Assembly (NCBI RefSeq): GCF_000759955.1
Contig: NZ_JNAL01000018.1
Coordinates: 124,001 to 188,000, forward strand
Length of the DNA stretch: 64,000 nucleotides
Origin: Prochlorococcus marinus str. MIT 9201
GTDB taxonomy: Bacteria > Cyanobacteriota > Cyanobacteriia > PCC-6307 > Cyanobiaceae
Direction of reading: 5' to 3'
Part shown: positions 1-10,776 of the stretch, piece after piece
How positions within the stretch are numbered: position 1 is the stretch's first letter
How the letters are laid out: every line of letters begins with the position of its first letter
Translations under genes and position numbers: made by a program
The notes under the pieces: model-generated
What the model saw: only the letters and a program-made list of their open reading frames with translations
Told to the model about the DNA's origin: nothing
Databases searched by the model: none

Positions 1-1255
1 TAAAAAAATCATTCTTTAAGGGAAGATTTAAATTTTTAAACATTAATTTTATTTCCTTTTCAATTTTTCTTTTATCTGAAATTTTTTGAATAAAAAATAT
101 ATCTTCCAAAATATTTTTAATTTTCATTTTCGGGTTCAAACTTGAAAAAGGATCTTGAAAAATAATTTGCATATTTTTATGTTTTTTAAAAGATTTATTT
201 TTTTTCAATGCATGCTTTGTATCATAAATTTTTATTTCACCACCTCTTACTTTTAAAAGTCCAATTAAAGCCCTACATAATGTACTTTTACCGCTACCTG
301 AAGAACCAACTATTCCAAGAGTCTCATTTTTATATAATTTGAAACTAACTTCATTTAAAGCCTTATTCCATTTATTCGTAAACATTGAAGAATTTAATTT
401 ATACCAGTGTCTTAAATTATTTACCTCTAGAATGACCTCATCTCGAACATTATTTTTAGTATTTGGTTCTAATACTATTTTTGAGGCATTTACTAACTTT
501 TTACCAATATCTGATTTTGGTGATTGAAAAATATCTAATATATTTCCTTTTTCGACGATCAATCCTTTTTCAATTATTGCAACTTTTTTACACCACTTTG
601 CTGCAAGATTAATATCGTGACTAATTAAAATTAAAGTAGTATCGAATTCATTACATAACTGAATTATTTCTTGCATAATTTCAAAACTTGTTCTGGTATC
701 TAAGCTTGTTGTAGGTTCATCAGCTATCAATAATTTAGGTTTTAAAGCAAGAGCCATTGCTATACAAACTCTCTGTCTCATTCCACCGCTAAATTGATGA
801 GGGTAAGAATCCAGTCTGCTTTCTTCAATTCCTACTTTTTGAAAAACTTCTTTTACTAATTTTTTAATAAGTACAGATGATTTAGTTTGATCATGAGTTT
901 TAAATAATTCATATAAGTGATCCCCAACTCTCATCAGTGGATTAAGTTTTTTTATGGAATCTTGATAGATAAATCCAAAATTTTTTCTTCTAAATAATTG
1001 TGCTTCTTCGTTATTTATGTTCCTAGGATCTATACAGGAAATTGATAGATACCCTTTAGAAGTTGCATTTTCAGGCAATATATTTACTAATGTTTTTGCA
1101 AAAGTAGTCTTTCCGCATCCAGAGGGGCCTATTATGGCCAAGTGATCGCCTCTATCTATTTCAAGATTAAAATTTTTGATGATAGGTTGCTCTTTTAAAC
1201 CATATTTCACAGTAAGATTTTTAACTTCAAGAATTTTTTCTTTATTTATTTCCAT
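1..1255 (-). CDS. Double-domain ABC transporter ATPase, oligopeptide/dipeptide type (partial)
   Basis: Reading leftwards from an ATG at 1255, the frame stays open to the window edge, so the C-terminus is missing. The first ABC domain has a Walker A (GPSGCGKT, near residue 40), a signature HQFSGGMRQR and a Walker B LLIADEPTTS. A second domain begins near residue 300 with Walker A GSSGSGKST and a Q-loop IIFQDPFSSLNP; its signature and Walker B lie outside the window. Two fused nucleotide-binding domains of DppD/DppF type power uptake of peptides or similar solutes through partner permeases not seen here. The substrate cannot be read from the ATPase. It is divergent from the (p)ppGpp gene, with about 55 bases between them. 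Confidence 0.85.
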   Translation of the reverse strand, partial: MEINKEKILEVKNLTVKYGLKEQPIIKNFNLEIDRGDHLAIIGPSGCGKTTFAKTLVNILPENATSKGYLSISCIDPRNINNEEAQLFRRKNFGFIYQDSIKKLNPLMRVGDHLYELFKTHDQTKSSVLIKKLVKEVFQKVGIEESRLDSYPHQFSGGMRQRVCIAMALALKPKLLIADEPTTSLDTRTSFEIMQEIIQLCNEFDTTLILISHDINLAAKWCKKVAIIEKGLIVEKGNILDIFQSPKSDIGKKLVNASKIVLEPNTKNNVRDEVILEVNNLRHWYKLNSSMFTNKWNKALNEVSFKLYKNETLGIVGSSGSGKSTLCRALIGLLKVRGGEIKIYDTKHALKKNKSFKKHKNMQIIFQDPFSSLNPKMKIKNILEDIFFIQKISDKRKIEKEIKLMFKNLNLPLKNDFF

Positions 1256-1310
1256 GATTTTATAGCAAATTTTTCAAGACCTAAATAAAATACATCTAAA
1301 GCAATATAAA

Positions 1311-3620
1311 ATGTCTGAGGCAGCTGCAAATTCAAAAGAAAAAAAAGAAATTGAAGTTTCCAAAATTATTTTGCCTGAAAATAAAAAATATGAAAGTGAA
1401 TCTTTGGATTATCAAATAAATATTCCCAATTGGCTTCTTAAAGATATTAATAATTTTGAAAAATCAATTAAACAAAATGATGATGATCAAAACCTTGTAG
1501 TAAAGGCTTTTAAACTTGCTTATAAAGCACATGATGGACAATTCCGAGCGAGTGGCGACCCATACATTATCCACCCAGTTGCTGTAGCAAACCTCCTCAA
1601 AGAAATAGGTGCTAGTTCATCTGTTATTGCTGCAGGACTTTTACATGATGTTGTTGAAGATACTGGCATTGAATTATCCGAAATAGAAACAAATTTTGGA
1701 TTAGAAGTAAAAATACTTGTAGAAGGTGTAACAAAATTAGGAGGGATTCACTTTAACAACAGGACTGAAGCACAAGCTGAAAATCTTAGGAAAATGTTTT
1801 TGGCTATGGCAAGCGATATAAGAGTTGTTTTAGTAAAACTTGCAGATCGACTTCATAACATGAGAACAATTGAATGGTTAAATGATGAAAGAAAACAAAG
1901 AATAGCAAGAGAGACAAGAGAGATTTATGCACCGTTAGCTAATCGACTAGGAATTAATAGATTTAAATGGGAATTAGAAGATTTAGCTTTTAAATTCTTG
2001 GAGCCTAAAGAATATCAAGATCTTAAAGATCAAATTGCTGTTAAAAGAAGTGATAGAGAAAAAAGATTAAAAGTAACTTTGAATCTTATGAAAGAAAACT
2101 TAGTCTCAGCGGGTTTAAAAAACTTTGAAATTACTGGCAGACCAAAACATCTTTATGGCATCTGGAGCAAAATGGAAAGACAGCAAAAGCAGTTTCACGA
2201 AATTTATGATGTTGCTGCTCTAAGAATTATTGTGGATAATTCAGATAGTTGTTATCGAGCATTAGCGGTTGTACATGATACCTTCAAACCTATTCCAGGA
2301 AGATTTAAAGACTATATAGGATTACCAAAACCCAATGGATATCAGTCTCTACATACTTCAGTAATTGGAAGACATCGACCTATTGAAGTTCAAATTAGAA
2401 CTACTTCCATGCATCAAATTGCTGAATATGGAATCGCCGCTCATTGGCAATATAAAGAGGGAGGTTCTCCTGCTAAAAGCAACGCCGAAAGATTTAATTG
2501 GTTAAGACAACTAGTTGAATGGCAACAAGAAGGTAATGAAGGGGATCATAATGATTATTTGGCTTCAATTAAAGAAGATTTATTTGATGAAGAAGTTTTT
2601 GTTATCACTCCAAAAGGAGATGTTGTGGGATTACGAAAAGGATCTACCGCAATAGATTTCGCCTACAGAATTCATTCTGAAGTTGGAAATCACTGTAATG
2701 GAATAAGAATTAATGAAAAGCTTTCTCCATTATCTACAGCACTCCAAAATGGTGATTTCATAGAAATTTTGACAAATAATAATGCCACTCCAAGCTTAGA
2801 TTGGCTGAACTTTGTAGTTACGCCAACTGCTAAAAATAGAATCCGCCAATGGTATAAGAAAAGCCATCGGGATGAAACAATTAAAAGAGGTAGGGATTTA
2901 CTCGAAAAAGAAGTAGGTCGAAATGGTTTTGAAACATTACTTTCTAGTGATGCCATGAAGAAAGTTGCAAATCGATGCAATTTAAAAACCACTGAAGACC
3001 TGCTTGCATCACTTGGTTTTGGAGGGTTAACATTACATCAAGTATTAAACAGACTAAGAGAAGAAATAAAATTACAGACAGAAGATATTAAAAATGATTC
3101 TAATTCTGAAATAGCAAAATCTCTTAAAAGTAATAGTAATTTATCCACTAATAAATCTCATACGACGACTAAATCACCGATTTCCGGGATAGAAGGTCTT
3201 GATTACAGAATAGGTAAATGCTGTGCCCCACTTCCAGGCGAGGAGATTATCGGAACTGTATCGCTCGGCAATCACGGCATAACAATACATAGGGCTGATT
3301 GTGAAAATGTAATTCCAATTCCCATAGAGAGAAGATTACCTGTTGGTTGGAATCAAGATAATAAAACTGGCGATAATAAGTTTCCAATTCAGCTAAGAAT
3401 AGAAGTAATTGATAGAGTTGGAGTCCTTAAGGATATTCTTATGCGGTTATCTGATAAAGGCATAAACGTTAGCGATGCAAATGTTAAGACTGCTTATGGT
3501 AAACCAGCTATTATCAATCTCTGCGTAGGTCTAGAAAGTTATAATCAACTTCACAAAACAATTGACCAAATTAAATCAATGGCAGATGTTTTAGATATTG
3601 CAAGAGTTGGACAAATTTAG
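1311..3620 (+). CDS. spoT: Bifunctional (p)ppGpp synthetase/hydrolase (RelA/SpoT family)
   Basis: At 769 residues this is a full-length long RSH protein that makes and degrades the stringent-response alarmone ppGpp. An HD hydrolase domain comes first, with the intact metal motif HDVVEDT at about 112-118. The synthetase domain follows (EIYDVAALRIIVD, then PKPNGYQSLHT). A TGS domain lies near 435-495 and a C-terminal ACT domain after about 690. Because the HD motif is intact, both activities are expected. The first 45 residues or so are low-complexity and charged. No second RSH gene is visible here, so this is probably the only long one, which is usual in cyanobacteria (inference). Confidence 0.93.
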   Translation: MSEAAANSKEKKEIEVSKIILPENKKYESESLDYQINIPNWLLKDINNFEKSIKQNDDDQNLVVKAFKLAYKAHDGQFRASGDPYIIHPVAVANLLKEIGASSSVIAAGLLHDVVEDTGIELSEIETNFGLEVKILVEGVTKLGGIHFNNRTEAQAENLRKMFLAMASDIRVVLVKLADRLHNMRTIEWLNDERKQRIARETREIYAPLANRLGINRFKWELEDLAFKFLEPKEYQDLKDQIAVKRSDREKRLKVTLNLMKENLVSAGLKNFEITGRPKHLYGIWSKMERQQKQFHEIYDVAALRIIVDNSDSCYRALAVVHDTFKPIPGRFKDYIGLPKPNGYQSLHTSVIGRHRPIEVQIRTTSMHQIAEYGIAAHWQYKEGGSPAKSNAERFNWLRQLVEWQQEGNEGDHNDYLASIKEDLFDEEVFVITPKGDVVGLRKGSTAIDFAYRIHSEVGNHCNGIRINEKLSPLSTALQNGDFIEILTNNNATPSLDWLNFVVTPTAKNRIRQWYKKSHRDETIKRGRDLLEKEVGRNGFETLLSSDAMKKVANRCNLKTTEDLLASLGFGGLTLHQVLNRLREEIKLQTEDIKNDSNSEIAKSLKSNSNLSTNKSHTTTKSPISGIEGLDYRIGKCCAPLPGEEIIGTVSLGNHGITIHRADCENVIPIPIERRLPVGWNQDNKTGDNKFPIQLRIEVIDRVGVLKDILMRLSDKGINVSDANVKTAYGKPAIINLCVGLESYNQLHKTIDQIKSMADVLDIARVGQI

Positions 3621-3638
3621 TTTTAAAATGAGACCAAT

Positions 3639-4082
3639 CTATCTTTTAATATTTATCTTGTAGATAAAGAAAACAATACTGCCGCAAAACAAAGCTAATA
3701 AAAAGCCAACACAAGATGAGCCTAAAAGTAATTTTAAGGAAAAAATTCTTCCTTGCTTCCATAAGTCATCAATCACCAAACTTTTTTCAATAATTTTATT
3801 AGAAGAAGTATTTAACAAAATCGAACCAACTTTATAGTTAAAATAATAAAGTGGGATATAAGTAAAAGGATTACTTATCCAAGTTCCAATTGCAGCTAGA
3901 ACAATATTTCCCTTGGCTAGTTTTGCAAAAAATACCCCTATTAAAGTCTGAAAACCAAAAAAAGGAAAGCAGCCGCTAAATACACCTATAGCTATACCTT
4001 TAGCATTAAAGAAAGGACTTCCATTCTGATTCCTAAATAATGATAGAATTTTCTTATAGGAAATACCTCTTTTAGATCTCAT
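3639..4082 (-). CDS. DUF2062 membrane protein
   Basis: This is a 147-residue protein with several hydrophobic segments. The stretch GVFSGCFPFFGFQTLIGVFFAKL followed by an NP-rich loop (WISNPFTYIPLYYFNY) is the typical pattern of DUF2062 inner-membrane proteins. Their function is unknown. It lies tail-to-tail with the (p)ppGpp gene and head-to-head with mnmE, with only about 65 bases on the mnmE side. No catalytic residues are evident. Family assignment rests on the sequence pattern and length. Confidence 0.75.
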   Translation of the reverse strand: MRSKRGISYKKILSLFRNQNGSPFFNAKGIAIGVFSGCFPFFGFQTLIGVFFAKLAKGNIVLAAIGTWISNPFTYIPLYYFNYKVGSILLNTSSNKIIEKSLVIDDLWKQGRIFSLKLLLGSSCVGFLLALFCGSIVFFIYKINIKR

Positions 4083-4149
4083 TCAGAAAGAAAAAATTCA
4101 AAATTAAATTCTTGATAATCTTACTTAATTATCTATTACAAAGCGAGAG

Positions 4150-5532
4150 ATGGATTCGATAGTTACTACAGACGATACTATAGCCGCAATTGCTTCAGCT
4201 ATAAGTATAGGGAAAGGAGGAGTTGCGATAATAAGAGTCTCAGGTAAAGACTCAATAAATTCTTGCAAAAAGATTGTTCAAACTAAATCAAAATATGCAT
4301 GGGAATCACATAGAGTTTTTCACGGTTTTATTCATGAAAATGCACAAAATAAATTTATAGATGAGGTCTTAATTTTAGTGATGAAATCACCAAATAGCTT
4401 TACAGGAGAGGATGTTGTTGAACTACATTGCCATGGAGGAACTATCTTAGTAAATAAAGTTCTCAAGATATTATTAGCAATTAATTCTAGAGTTAGACTT
4501 GCAAATCCAGGAGAATTTAGTCAAAGAGCTTTTCTAAATGGGAAAATAGATCTTACTCAAGCCGAGTCAATTAATCAATTAATTAACGCAAGCAATATCA
4601 GATCAGCAGAGTTAGCTTTTAGCGGGGTTCAAGGAGAAATAAAGAAAAAAATTGATGATGTTAAAAATGACCTTATAAATCAACTTTGTGAGATAGAAGC
4701 GAGAGTTGATTTTGAAGAGGACTTCACAGATTTTGATTACAGTAAATATCTAAAAAACATCAAAAAAGTGAAAGAAAAAATAGAGTTACTTATAGAAAAT
4801 TCAAAAAGAACTTCATATATTCATAATGGGATCTCCATTGCGCTTATAGGGAAAACAAATGTTGGTAAAAGTTCTTTACTAAATTTGCTTGCAAAAAAAG
4901 AGAAGGCAATAGTAACTAATATTCCTGGAACGACAAGAGATGTTATTGAAGTGAATTTAACTATTAATGACATCCCAATGAAAATAATTGATACTGCTGG
5001 CATAAGAAAAACTGATGAACAAATTGAAAGTATTGGAATTAAAAAAAGTTTTGGAAAAATTAAAGAGTCAGATTTTATAATTTATATTTATAGTCTTGAA
5101 GAAGGATTTAATGAAGAAGATAAAAAAATAATAAAAGAAATCCCCAAAGAAAAATTAATTACAATTGTGGGTAATAAAAAAGATTTAATTGATTCTAAAA
5201 ATATTAAATCAAATGAGTTAAAAAATACAATTCTTATGAGCATTAAGAATAATGATGGCGAAAGATTATTAATCAACACAATCATAAAAAAATGTGGATT
5301 AAAACAGTTAGAAAATATCAATATATTTTTAAACGAAAGACATCTAACGAATTTGTCCGCTTGCCTATGTAATTTAAATGATACTGATGCAATAGTTAAA
5401 AATAGATTGCCATTCGATTTGTTATCAATAGAACTTAGAGATGGTATTCAAAACTTATCTAAAATAACTGGTCAAGAATTAACAGAAGAGCTTCTAGATA
5501 ATATTTTTTCTAAGTTTTGTATTGGTAAATAA
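4150..5532 (+). CDS. mnmE: tRNA modification GTPase MnmE (TrmE)
   Basis: With MnmG, MnmE installs the 5-carboxymethylaminomethyl-type modification on wobble uridine of certain tRNAs. The 460 residues match the family length. The N-terminal tetrahydrofolate-binding domain is followed by a helical domain into which the G domain is inserted: P-loop GKTNVGKSS at about 234-242, DTAG at 281-284 and NKKD further on. The protein ends in FCIGK, the conserved C-terminal CxGK motif carrying the catalytic cysteine. All key motifs are intact. The partner mnmG is not in this window. Confidence 0.96.
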   Translation: MDSIVTTDDTIAAIASAISIGKGGVAIIRVSGKDSINSCKKIVQTKSKYAWESHRVFHGFIHENAQNKFIDEVLILVMKSPNSFTGEDVVELHCHGGTILVNKVLKILLAINSRVRLANPGEFSQRAFLNGKIDLTQAESINQLINASNIRSAELAFSGVQGEIKKKIDDVKNDLINQLCEIEARVDFEEDFTDFDYSKYLKNIKKVKEKIELLIENSKRTSYIHNGISIALIGKTNVGKSSLLNLLAKKEKAIVTNIPGTTRDVIEVNLTINDIPMKIIDTAGIRKTDEQIESIGIKKSFGKIKESDFIIYIYSLEEGFNEEDKKIIKEIPKEKLITIVGNKKDLIDSKNIKSNELKNTILMSIKNNDGERLLINTIIKKCGLKQLENINIFLNERHLTNLSACLCNLNDTDAIVKNRLPFDLLSIELRDGIQNLSKITGQELTEELLDNIFSKFCIGK

Positions 5533-5607
5533 ATTTGAGTTAAATTACATAGTGATTTATAGTTGGTTCTCTAACTTCAATTGAATCATTAATTATTTTT
5601 TAATTTA

Positions 5608-6474
5608 GTGGATCTGCATACTCTAACAATAAGTAAGATCATTGATAATTGGATCGATGAAGATATAGGTAGGGGAGATCTAACAAGTCCCTCAATTACA
5701 GAAGATAATGGAAATGCATATTGGATTGCAAAAGAGGAGGGTATATTTTGTGGGGTTGAAATTTTAAGAGAAATTTTTAAAAAAATTGATTTAAAAATAA
5801 GTCCAAAATTTAATATCTCTGATGGAGATAAATTTGTTAAAGATCAGAAACTCTTAGAAATATATGGACCTTCAAAAAGTTTACTCGCTAGTGAAAGGAT
5901 CAGCTTGAATATAGCAATGCATTTATCTGGAATATCAACATATACAAGGAATCTTGTTGATAAGTTAGAAGGCACAAATATAAAATTAGCAGATACTAGA
6001 AAAACGACTCCTGGCTTAAGAATATTTGAAAAATATGCATTCAAATGCGGAGGTGGAGTGAATCATAGAATGGGATTGTACGACGCGGCTATGATAAAAG
6101 AAAATCATATTGCATGGACAGATAATCTTAATAATGCAGTACAAAAAATTCGCCTAAATTCGCCTTTTACAACTCATATCATAATTGAAGCTGAGAATAT
6201 CGAACAGGCAAAAGAAGCAGTATTAGCTGGGGCGGACAGTATCTTATTAGATGAACTTAGTCCTGAAACAATCAAAAAAAACGTTCAAGAATTAAGAGAT
6301 TTATCAATTAATAGCTTAAAAAAAGAAGTCAATAAAAATTTGATAATAGAAGTTTCTGGAATAAAACCTGAAGAAATTAGTAAATATCTAATAAAAGGTA
6401 TTGATTTGATTTCAACAAGTTCTTCAATTACCAAAAGTGATTGGATTGATTTAAGTATGCGTTATATTAATTAA
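5608..6474 (+). CDS. nadC: Nicotinate-nucleotide pyrophosphorylase (quinolinate phosphoribosyltransferase)
   Basis: NadC converts quinolinate and PRPP to nicotinate mononucleotide in de novo NAD synthesis. The 288 residues are the normal length. Conserved blocks include DIGRGDLTS near the N-terminus, LADTRKTTPGLR with the following KYAFKCGGGVNHR, and MIKENHI. Translation starts at a GTG. It is followed closely by argS on the same strand. NAD kinase (nadK) lies further along at 33074. Confidence 0.95.
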   Translation: MDLHTLTISKIIDNWIDEDIGRGDLTSPSITEDNGNAYWIAKEEGIFCGVEILREIFKKIDLKISPKFNISDGDKFVKDQKLLEIYGPSKSLLASERISLNIAMHLSGISTYTRNLVDKLEGTNIKLADTRKTTPGLRIFEKYAFKCGGGVNHRMGLYDAAMIKENHIAWTDNLNNAVQKIRLNSPFTTHIIIEAENIEQAKEAVLAGADSILLDELSPETIKKNVQELRDLSINSLKKEVNKNLIIEVSGIKPEEISKYLIKGIDLISTSSSITKSDWIDLSMRYIN

Positions 6475-6501
6475 TCATACAGATAAATAATTGAATAAAT
6501 A

Positions 6502-8316
6502 ATGCTAATCATTTTTAAAGAATTAACAAATAGCTTTGAACAATCTCTTTTAGATAGTCTTAAAAAAAATCAAAAAGAAAGAGAGTTCGAAATTCTTAGA
6601 AAAAATTTAATTACACAATCATCAAAAGAGGAATTTGGTGATTATCAATGTAATGTTTGTTTAAGTTTATCTAAAATATATAAAAAGAATCCAAGAGATA
6701 TTTCTAATGATTTTATTAACCTTTTAAATAAAAATACAAACATATCAAAATTATGTAAGAATTTAGAAATAGCTGGACCTGGATTTATAAATATAAAATT
6801 AAAAGATGAAGTTCTAATAAATGAAATCAAATCAAATATTCAATGCCCAAGAGCTGGAGTACCTCAAATTAAAAAAGATTTAGATAGTGGCTTATCAAAT
6901 AAAGTCATTGTAGATTTTTCTAGTCCTAATATTGCTAAAGAAATGCATGTAGGGCATTTAAGATCAACAATAATAGGAGATTCAATATCCAGAATTTTCG
7001 AGTTAAGAGGTTATCAAGTATTAAGACTTAATCATGTCGGCGATTGGGGAACGCAATTTGGAATGCTTATTACTCAGCTCAAAGATTTATATTTAAATGA
7101 TTTAGAAGAGATAGGAAACATCAAGATAAGTGATTTAGTTGAATTTTATAAAGAATCAAAAAAAAGATTTGATAATGAATCTGAATTCCAAAAAAGATCT
7201 AGAGAGGAAGTAGTTAAGTTACAAAGTGGAGATATTAAATCAATTAAAGCTTGGAAATTATTATGTGATCAATCTAGAAAAGAATTTGAAGAAATCTATA
7301 AAAATTTGAAAATAAAAATAAAAGAAAGAGGTGAATCTTTTTATAATCCCTTCTTAAAATCAGTTATTGAGGATTTGAACTTTAAAAAAATATTGGTAGA
7401 AGATCAAGGAGCAAAATGTGTATTTTTAGATGGGATGACTAATAAAGAAGGCAAGCCTTTACCGCTAATTATTCAAAAAAAAGATGGAGGTTTCAACTAT
7501 GCCACCACAGATCTTGCTGCTATAAGATACAGATTCAATAAACCTCCTAATGGGGATGATGCTTCGAGAATTATTTATGTAACTGATCATGGACAAGCAA
7601 ATCATTTTGCTGGAGTTTTTCAAGTTGCAAAAAAAGCAAAATGGATCCCAGACAATTGTCAAGTAGACCATGTCCCTTTTGGTTTAGTTCAAGGAATTGA
7701 TGGCAAAAAACTAAAGACAAGGGAAGGTGAGACAATACGTTTAAAAGATTTATTAAAAGAAGCAGTTAAAAGAGCAAAAGAAGATTTATTGAAAAGATTA
7801 GCAGATGAAAATCGTTATGAGACAGATGATTTTATTACAAATACTTCAAGAATTATTGGAATAGGAGCTGTTAAGTATGCAGATTTAAGCCAAAATAGGA
7901 TTACTAATTATCAATTTAGTTTTGATAAAATGCTTTCCCTAAATGGCAACACGGCTCCTTATTTACTATATACACTTGTAAGAATTGCAGGTATTAAAAG
8001 AAAAAATAATTTTGTTTATGACTCTAAAGATTTTCAATATATAAATTATGAACATAAATCTGAGTGGAAACTTATCAGAAAATTACTTAAGTTCGATGAA
8101 GTCATAATATCTATTGAAAAAGACTTAATGCCTAATAGATTATGCAATTATTTGTTTGAGCTATGCCAGACTTTTAATAGATTCTATGATCAAGTGTCAA
8201 TACTCAAAGAAGAAAAATATATAAAAATTTCTAGACTAAATTTATGTGATCTAACTGCAAAAACACTAAAATTAAGCTTAGAGCTTCTAGGAATTGAAAC
8301 ATTAGAAAGAATGTAA
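6502..8316 (+). CDS. argS: Arginyl-tRNA synthetase
   Basis: This class I synthetase charges tRNA-Arg. Its 604 residues include an N-terminal Add-1 domain ([14 protein letters not shown]), the HIGH-like motif HVGHLRS after the [14 protein letters not shown] block, and a C-terminal DALR anticodon-binding domain with the block [19 protein letters not shown]. As in many ArgRS enzymes, no canonical KMSKS is obvious; [22 protein letters not shown] occupies that position. The TAA stop shares its final base with the ATG of the downstream aminotransferase gene, so the two are probably translationally coupled. Confidence 0.95.
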   Translation: MLIIFKELTNSFEQSLLDSLKKNQKEREFEILRKNLITQSSKEEFGDYQCNVCLSLSKIYKKNPRDISNDFINLLNKNTNISKLCKNLEIAGPGFINIKLKDEVLINEIKSNIQCPRAGVPQIKKDLDSGLSNKVIVDFSSPNIAKEMHVGHLRSTIIGDSISRIFELRGYQVLRLNHVGDWGTQFGMLITQLKDLYLNDLEEIGNIKISDLVEFYKESKKRFDNESEFQKRSREEVVKLQSGDIKSIKAWKLLCDQSRKEFEEIYKNLKIKIKERGESFYNPFLKSVIEDLNFKKILVEDQGAKCVFLDGMTNKEGKPLPLIIQKKDGGFNYATTDLAAIRYRFNKPPNGDDASRIIYVTDHGQANHFAGVFQVAKKAKWIPDNCQVDHVPFGLVQGIDGKKLKTREGETIRLKDLLKEAVKRAKEDLLKRLADENRYETDDFITNTSRIIGIGAVKYADLSQNRITNYQFSFDKMLSLNGNTAPYLLYTLVRIAGIKRKNNFVYDSKDFQYINYEHKSEWKLIRKLLKFDEVIISIEKDLMPNRLCNYLFELCQTFNRFYDQVSILKEEKYIKISRLNLCDLTAKTLKLSLELLGIETLERM

Positions 8317-9425
8317 TGAATGATTTTGATCAATTAAATAATCTTTTCCCAAAACCAAGAGAAGAAATAATAAATATGCAGTCTTACTCTGCACCTTTAG
8401 AAAATAGAAGAAATTTACTCCGCTTAGACTTTAATGAAAATACTTTAGGTCCAAGTCCTCAAGTTTTAGAAGCATTACAAGCGATAAAATTAGATGAGAT
8501 TTCAATTTATCCAGAATATAATTTTTTAAAAAAATTTTTATGTGATAAATACCTTGATTCAAGAAAATTTGATATTGATGAAATAGGAATTTTCAATGGA
8601 GCAGATGCAGCAATAAATGCAATTTTCAATTGCTTTGGAGAAAAAAATCAAATATTTCTAACCACAAATCCAACTTTTGGTTACTATTCTCCTTGTGCAG
8701 AAATGCGAGGAATGAAGAAAATAAGTTGTTCTTATATTGGAGAGAATTTTCTATTCCCAATCGAAAAATTTAGGGAAAAAATAATAAAACATAATCCAAA
8801 ATTAATATTTATTTGTAATCCAAATAATCCAACAGGTACGGTTTTAAGCTCTAAAGAAATAATTAATCTAGCTCAAATAAAACACGATTCATTAGTAGTT
8901 GTTGATGAACTATATGAAAAATTTAGTGGAGATAGTTTACTTGAATCAATAGATTTTGAAAAGAATAATAATATAATAATAATCCAATCTCTTTCAAAAA
9001 CTGCAGGTTTAGCTGGTTTAAGAATAGGATTTACTTTTGGCAATAAAAGTTTAATTCAGTACATAAATAAAGTAACTGGACCATATGATGTAAATAGCTT
9101 TGCTATAACAGCAACATTAGCAGCACTTAAAGACAAATCATATATTAATAATTATGTTTTAGAAGTAAAAAAAGCGAGGGAATGGATTTTTAATAAATTC
9201 AAATCAACAGAAATCAGAACCCACTTTAGTGGAGGTAATTATTTCTTAATTTGGCCAAAAAAAGAACCTAAAATCTTAATACAAAAGATGAGAGAAAAAG
9301 GTATTCTTATTAGAAGTATGGAAAATAAAAAAGATATTGGAAAGTCAATAAGGGTTAGTATTGGAACTAAAGAACAAATGATTTTTTTCTGGGACAATTA
9401 CAAGATTTTAGATTTAATAAATTAA
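8316..9425 (+). CDS. hisC: Histidinol-phosphate aminotransferase family protein
   Basis: This 369-residue fold-type I PLP aminotransferase most resembles HisC, which transaminates imidazole-acetol phosphate in histidine synthesis. It shows LDFNENTLGPSP near residue 35, CNPNNPTGT, VVDELYEKF and the Schiff-base lysine region SLSKTAGLAGLRIGF. It overlaps the argS stop by one base and meets the convergent metallo-hydrolase gene with a 4-base overlap. CobC-like or aromatic aminotransferases share these motifs, so substrate specificity is less certain than family. Confidence 0.82.
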   Translation: MNDFDQLNNLFPKPREEIINMQSYSAPLENRRNLLRLDFNENTLGPSPQVLEALQAIKLDEISIYPEYNFLKKFLCDKYLDSRKFDIDEIGIFNGADAAINAIFNCFGEKNQIFLTTNPTFGYYSPCAEMRGMKKISCSYIGENFLFPIEKFREKIIKHNPKLIFICNPNNPTGTVLSSKEIINLAQIKHDSLVVVDELYEKFSGDSLLESIDFEKNNNIIIIQSLSKTAGLAGLRIGFTFGNKSLIQYINKVTGPYDVNSFAITATLAALKDKSYINNYVLEVKKAREWIFNKFKSTEIRTHFSGGNYFLIWPKKEPKILIQKMREKGILIRSMENKKDIGKSIRVSIGTKEQMIFFWDNYKILDLIN

Positions 9426-10147
9426 TTACTGAAAATATAAATTGTATTTTGATCGATTGTTTTAGGTTTTATTTGAAAATCTTTTCCAACATATTTCACT
9501 TTAAAATCATTCATATTTTCGATAAACAAATCAGCATTTGAGAAATCACATTCTTTATTAGTTTGTTGGCCACGTTCAAAGTGAACAGGAATAACTACAT
9601 TAGGTTTTAAGATCTTAACTATTCTTGAAGCTTCTTTTCCATCATAAGATTTTATTCCTCCTCCAATTGAAATAAATAAGATATCTGGGCGAGACAAAAT
9701 TATTTGACTATTAATATCAATATCACCAGCAGCTCCTCCCATATGAACAATTTTTAGATCATTTTGCTCCCAACTCCAAACAGTTGCCATCCCAAACCTT
9801 CTTCCATCTACTCTGTCATGTGGTACAGAAATTCCATTTAATAAAATATCCTCAAATTGATAGATTCCTGGCTCAACAAACATTAATTGATCATTAGGGT
9901 TATATCCTTCATCTGGAAGCCTAGAACTAGCCAAGATAAAATCTATATTGACTTCTTTTGGCTCCTTTAAATTACTTGCACAACCTATTGCTTTAAAGGG
10001 ATTTATGAGAATTGATTTTTCTGCACTATTAATTAAAAAACTACTATGCCCCAAACTTTTTATTACTAAATTCCTTGCCAATAATGAAGTTGGCAAAAAA
10101 GAGCTAAGTAATATTAAGAAGAAAATGTTTTTAATTTGAGAAATCAT
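9422..10147 (-). CDS. Exported metallo-beta-lactamase-fold hydrolase (UlaG-like)
   Basis: The 241 residues begin with a hydrophobic N-terminal segment (about residues 6-24, ending SLLARN) that looks like a signal peptide. The remainder resembles the MBL superfamily branch represented by UlaG and YfnE-type proteins: GHSSFLI, HDRVDGRRFG, IVHMGGAAGDID and PVHFERG carry likely metal-binding His and Asp residues. The canonical HxHxDH is not seen in full. A periplasmic or thylakoid-lumen location is inferred from the leader. Substrate unknown. Confidence 0.7.
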   Translation of the reverse strand: MISQIKNIFFLILLSSFLPTSLLARNLVIKSLGHSSFLINSAEKSILINPFKAIGCASNLKEPKEVNIDFILASSRLPDEGYNPNDQLMFVEPGIYQFEDILLNGISVPHDRVDGRRFGMATVWSWEQNDLKIVHMGGAAGDIDINSQIILSRPDILFISIGGGIKSYDGKEASRIVKILKPNVVIPVHFERGQQTNKECDFSNADLFIENMNDFKVKYVGKDFQIKPKTIDQNTIYIFSN

Positions 10148-10167
10148 AATGTTAACTTTTTTGTATT

Positions 10168-10764
10168 TTACTTTTGTTCAGCCATTTTTAGAAAATTACT
10201 AATTAATTTATGACCAAATTGTGTCAATACACTTTCAGGATGGAACTGTACCCCATGTAAGTGTTTATATTCTTTGTGAGAGATAGCCATGATAGTTGAG
10301 TCTTCTAAAGTTGCAGTTATCTCGAAACAAGATGGCAAAGAACTTGAATCAACTATAAGACTATGATATCTAGTGGCTACAAATGGAGTCTCAATATCTT
10401 TAAACAATCCTTTTTGATTATGAAATATTTTGGATGTCTTACCATGCATAAGTTCTTTCCCAACTACAACCTTACCTCCAAAAGCTTGGGCCAAAGCTTG
10501 ATGACCTAAACAAACTCCCAATGTCGGAATATTTTTAGATAATTTTTTTAGTATTGGCAGACAAATTCCAGATTGATCTGGATTACCAGGACCTGGAGAC
10601 AATAGGATGCCGCTAGGATTTAGTTTGATAATTTCTTCTAAAGTAATTTCATCATTTCTTTTAACTATTAATTCTTTAGTTATTTCATGCTCGACTGTAA
10701 GTTCTCCTAAATATTGAACAAGGTTATAAGTAAAACTATCGTAATTATCAATAACAAGAAACAT
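10168..10764 (-). CDS. trpG: Anthranilate/para-aminobenzoate synthase glutamine amidotransferase subunit
   Basis: This is a class I glutamine amidotransferase of 198 residues that supplies ammonia to TrpE (tryptophan pathway) or PabB (folate pathway). The catalytic triad is present: Cys in GVCLGHQALAQAFGG, and His/Glu in HGVQFHPESVLTQ. The N-terminus DNYDSFTYNLVQYLGEL is diagnostic of TrpG/PabA. It is shared between the two pathways in many bacteria. It sits 20 bases upstream of the MBL-fold gene and downstream of dgkA on the same strand, so the minus-strand run from prfB to here may be one operon. Confidence 0.93.
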   Translation of the reverse strand: MFLVIDNYDSFTYNLVQYLGELTVEHEITKELIVKRNDEITLEEIIKLNPSGILLSPGPGNPDQSGICLPILKKLSKNIPTLGVCLGHQALAQAFGGKVVVGKELMHGKTSKIFHNQKGLFKDIETPFVATRYHSLIVDSSSLPSCFEITATLEDSTIMAISHKEYKHLHGVQFHPESVLTQFGHKLISNFLKMAEQK

Positions 10765-10776
10765 ATTTATATAGAT

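Noticed and set aside
2690-2992. A 100-codon minus-strand frame inside the (p)ppGpp gene
   Set aside because: It is antisense to conserved TGS and helical domains of a full-length protein and has no motif of its own.
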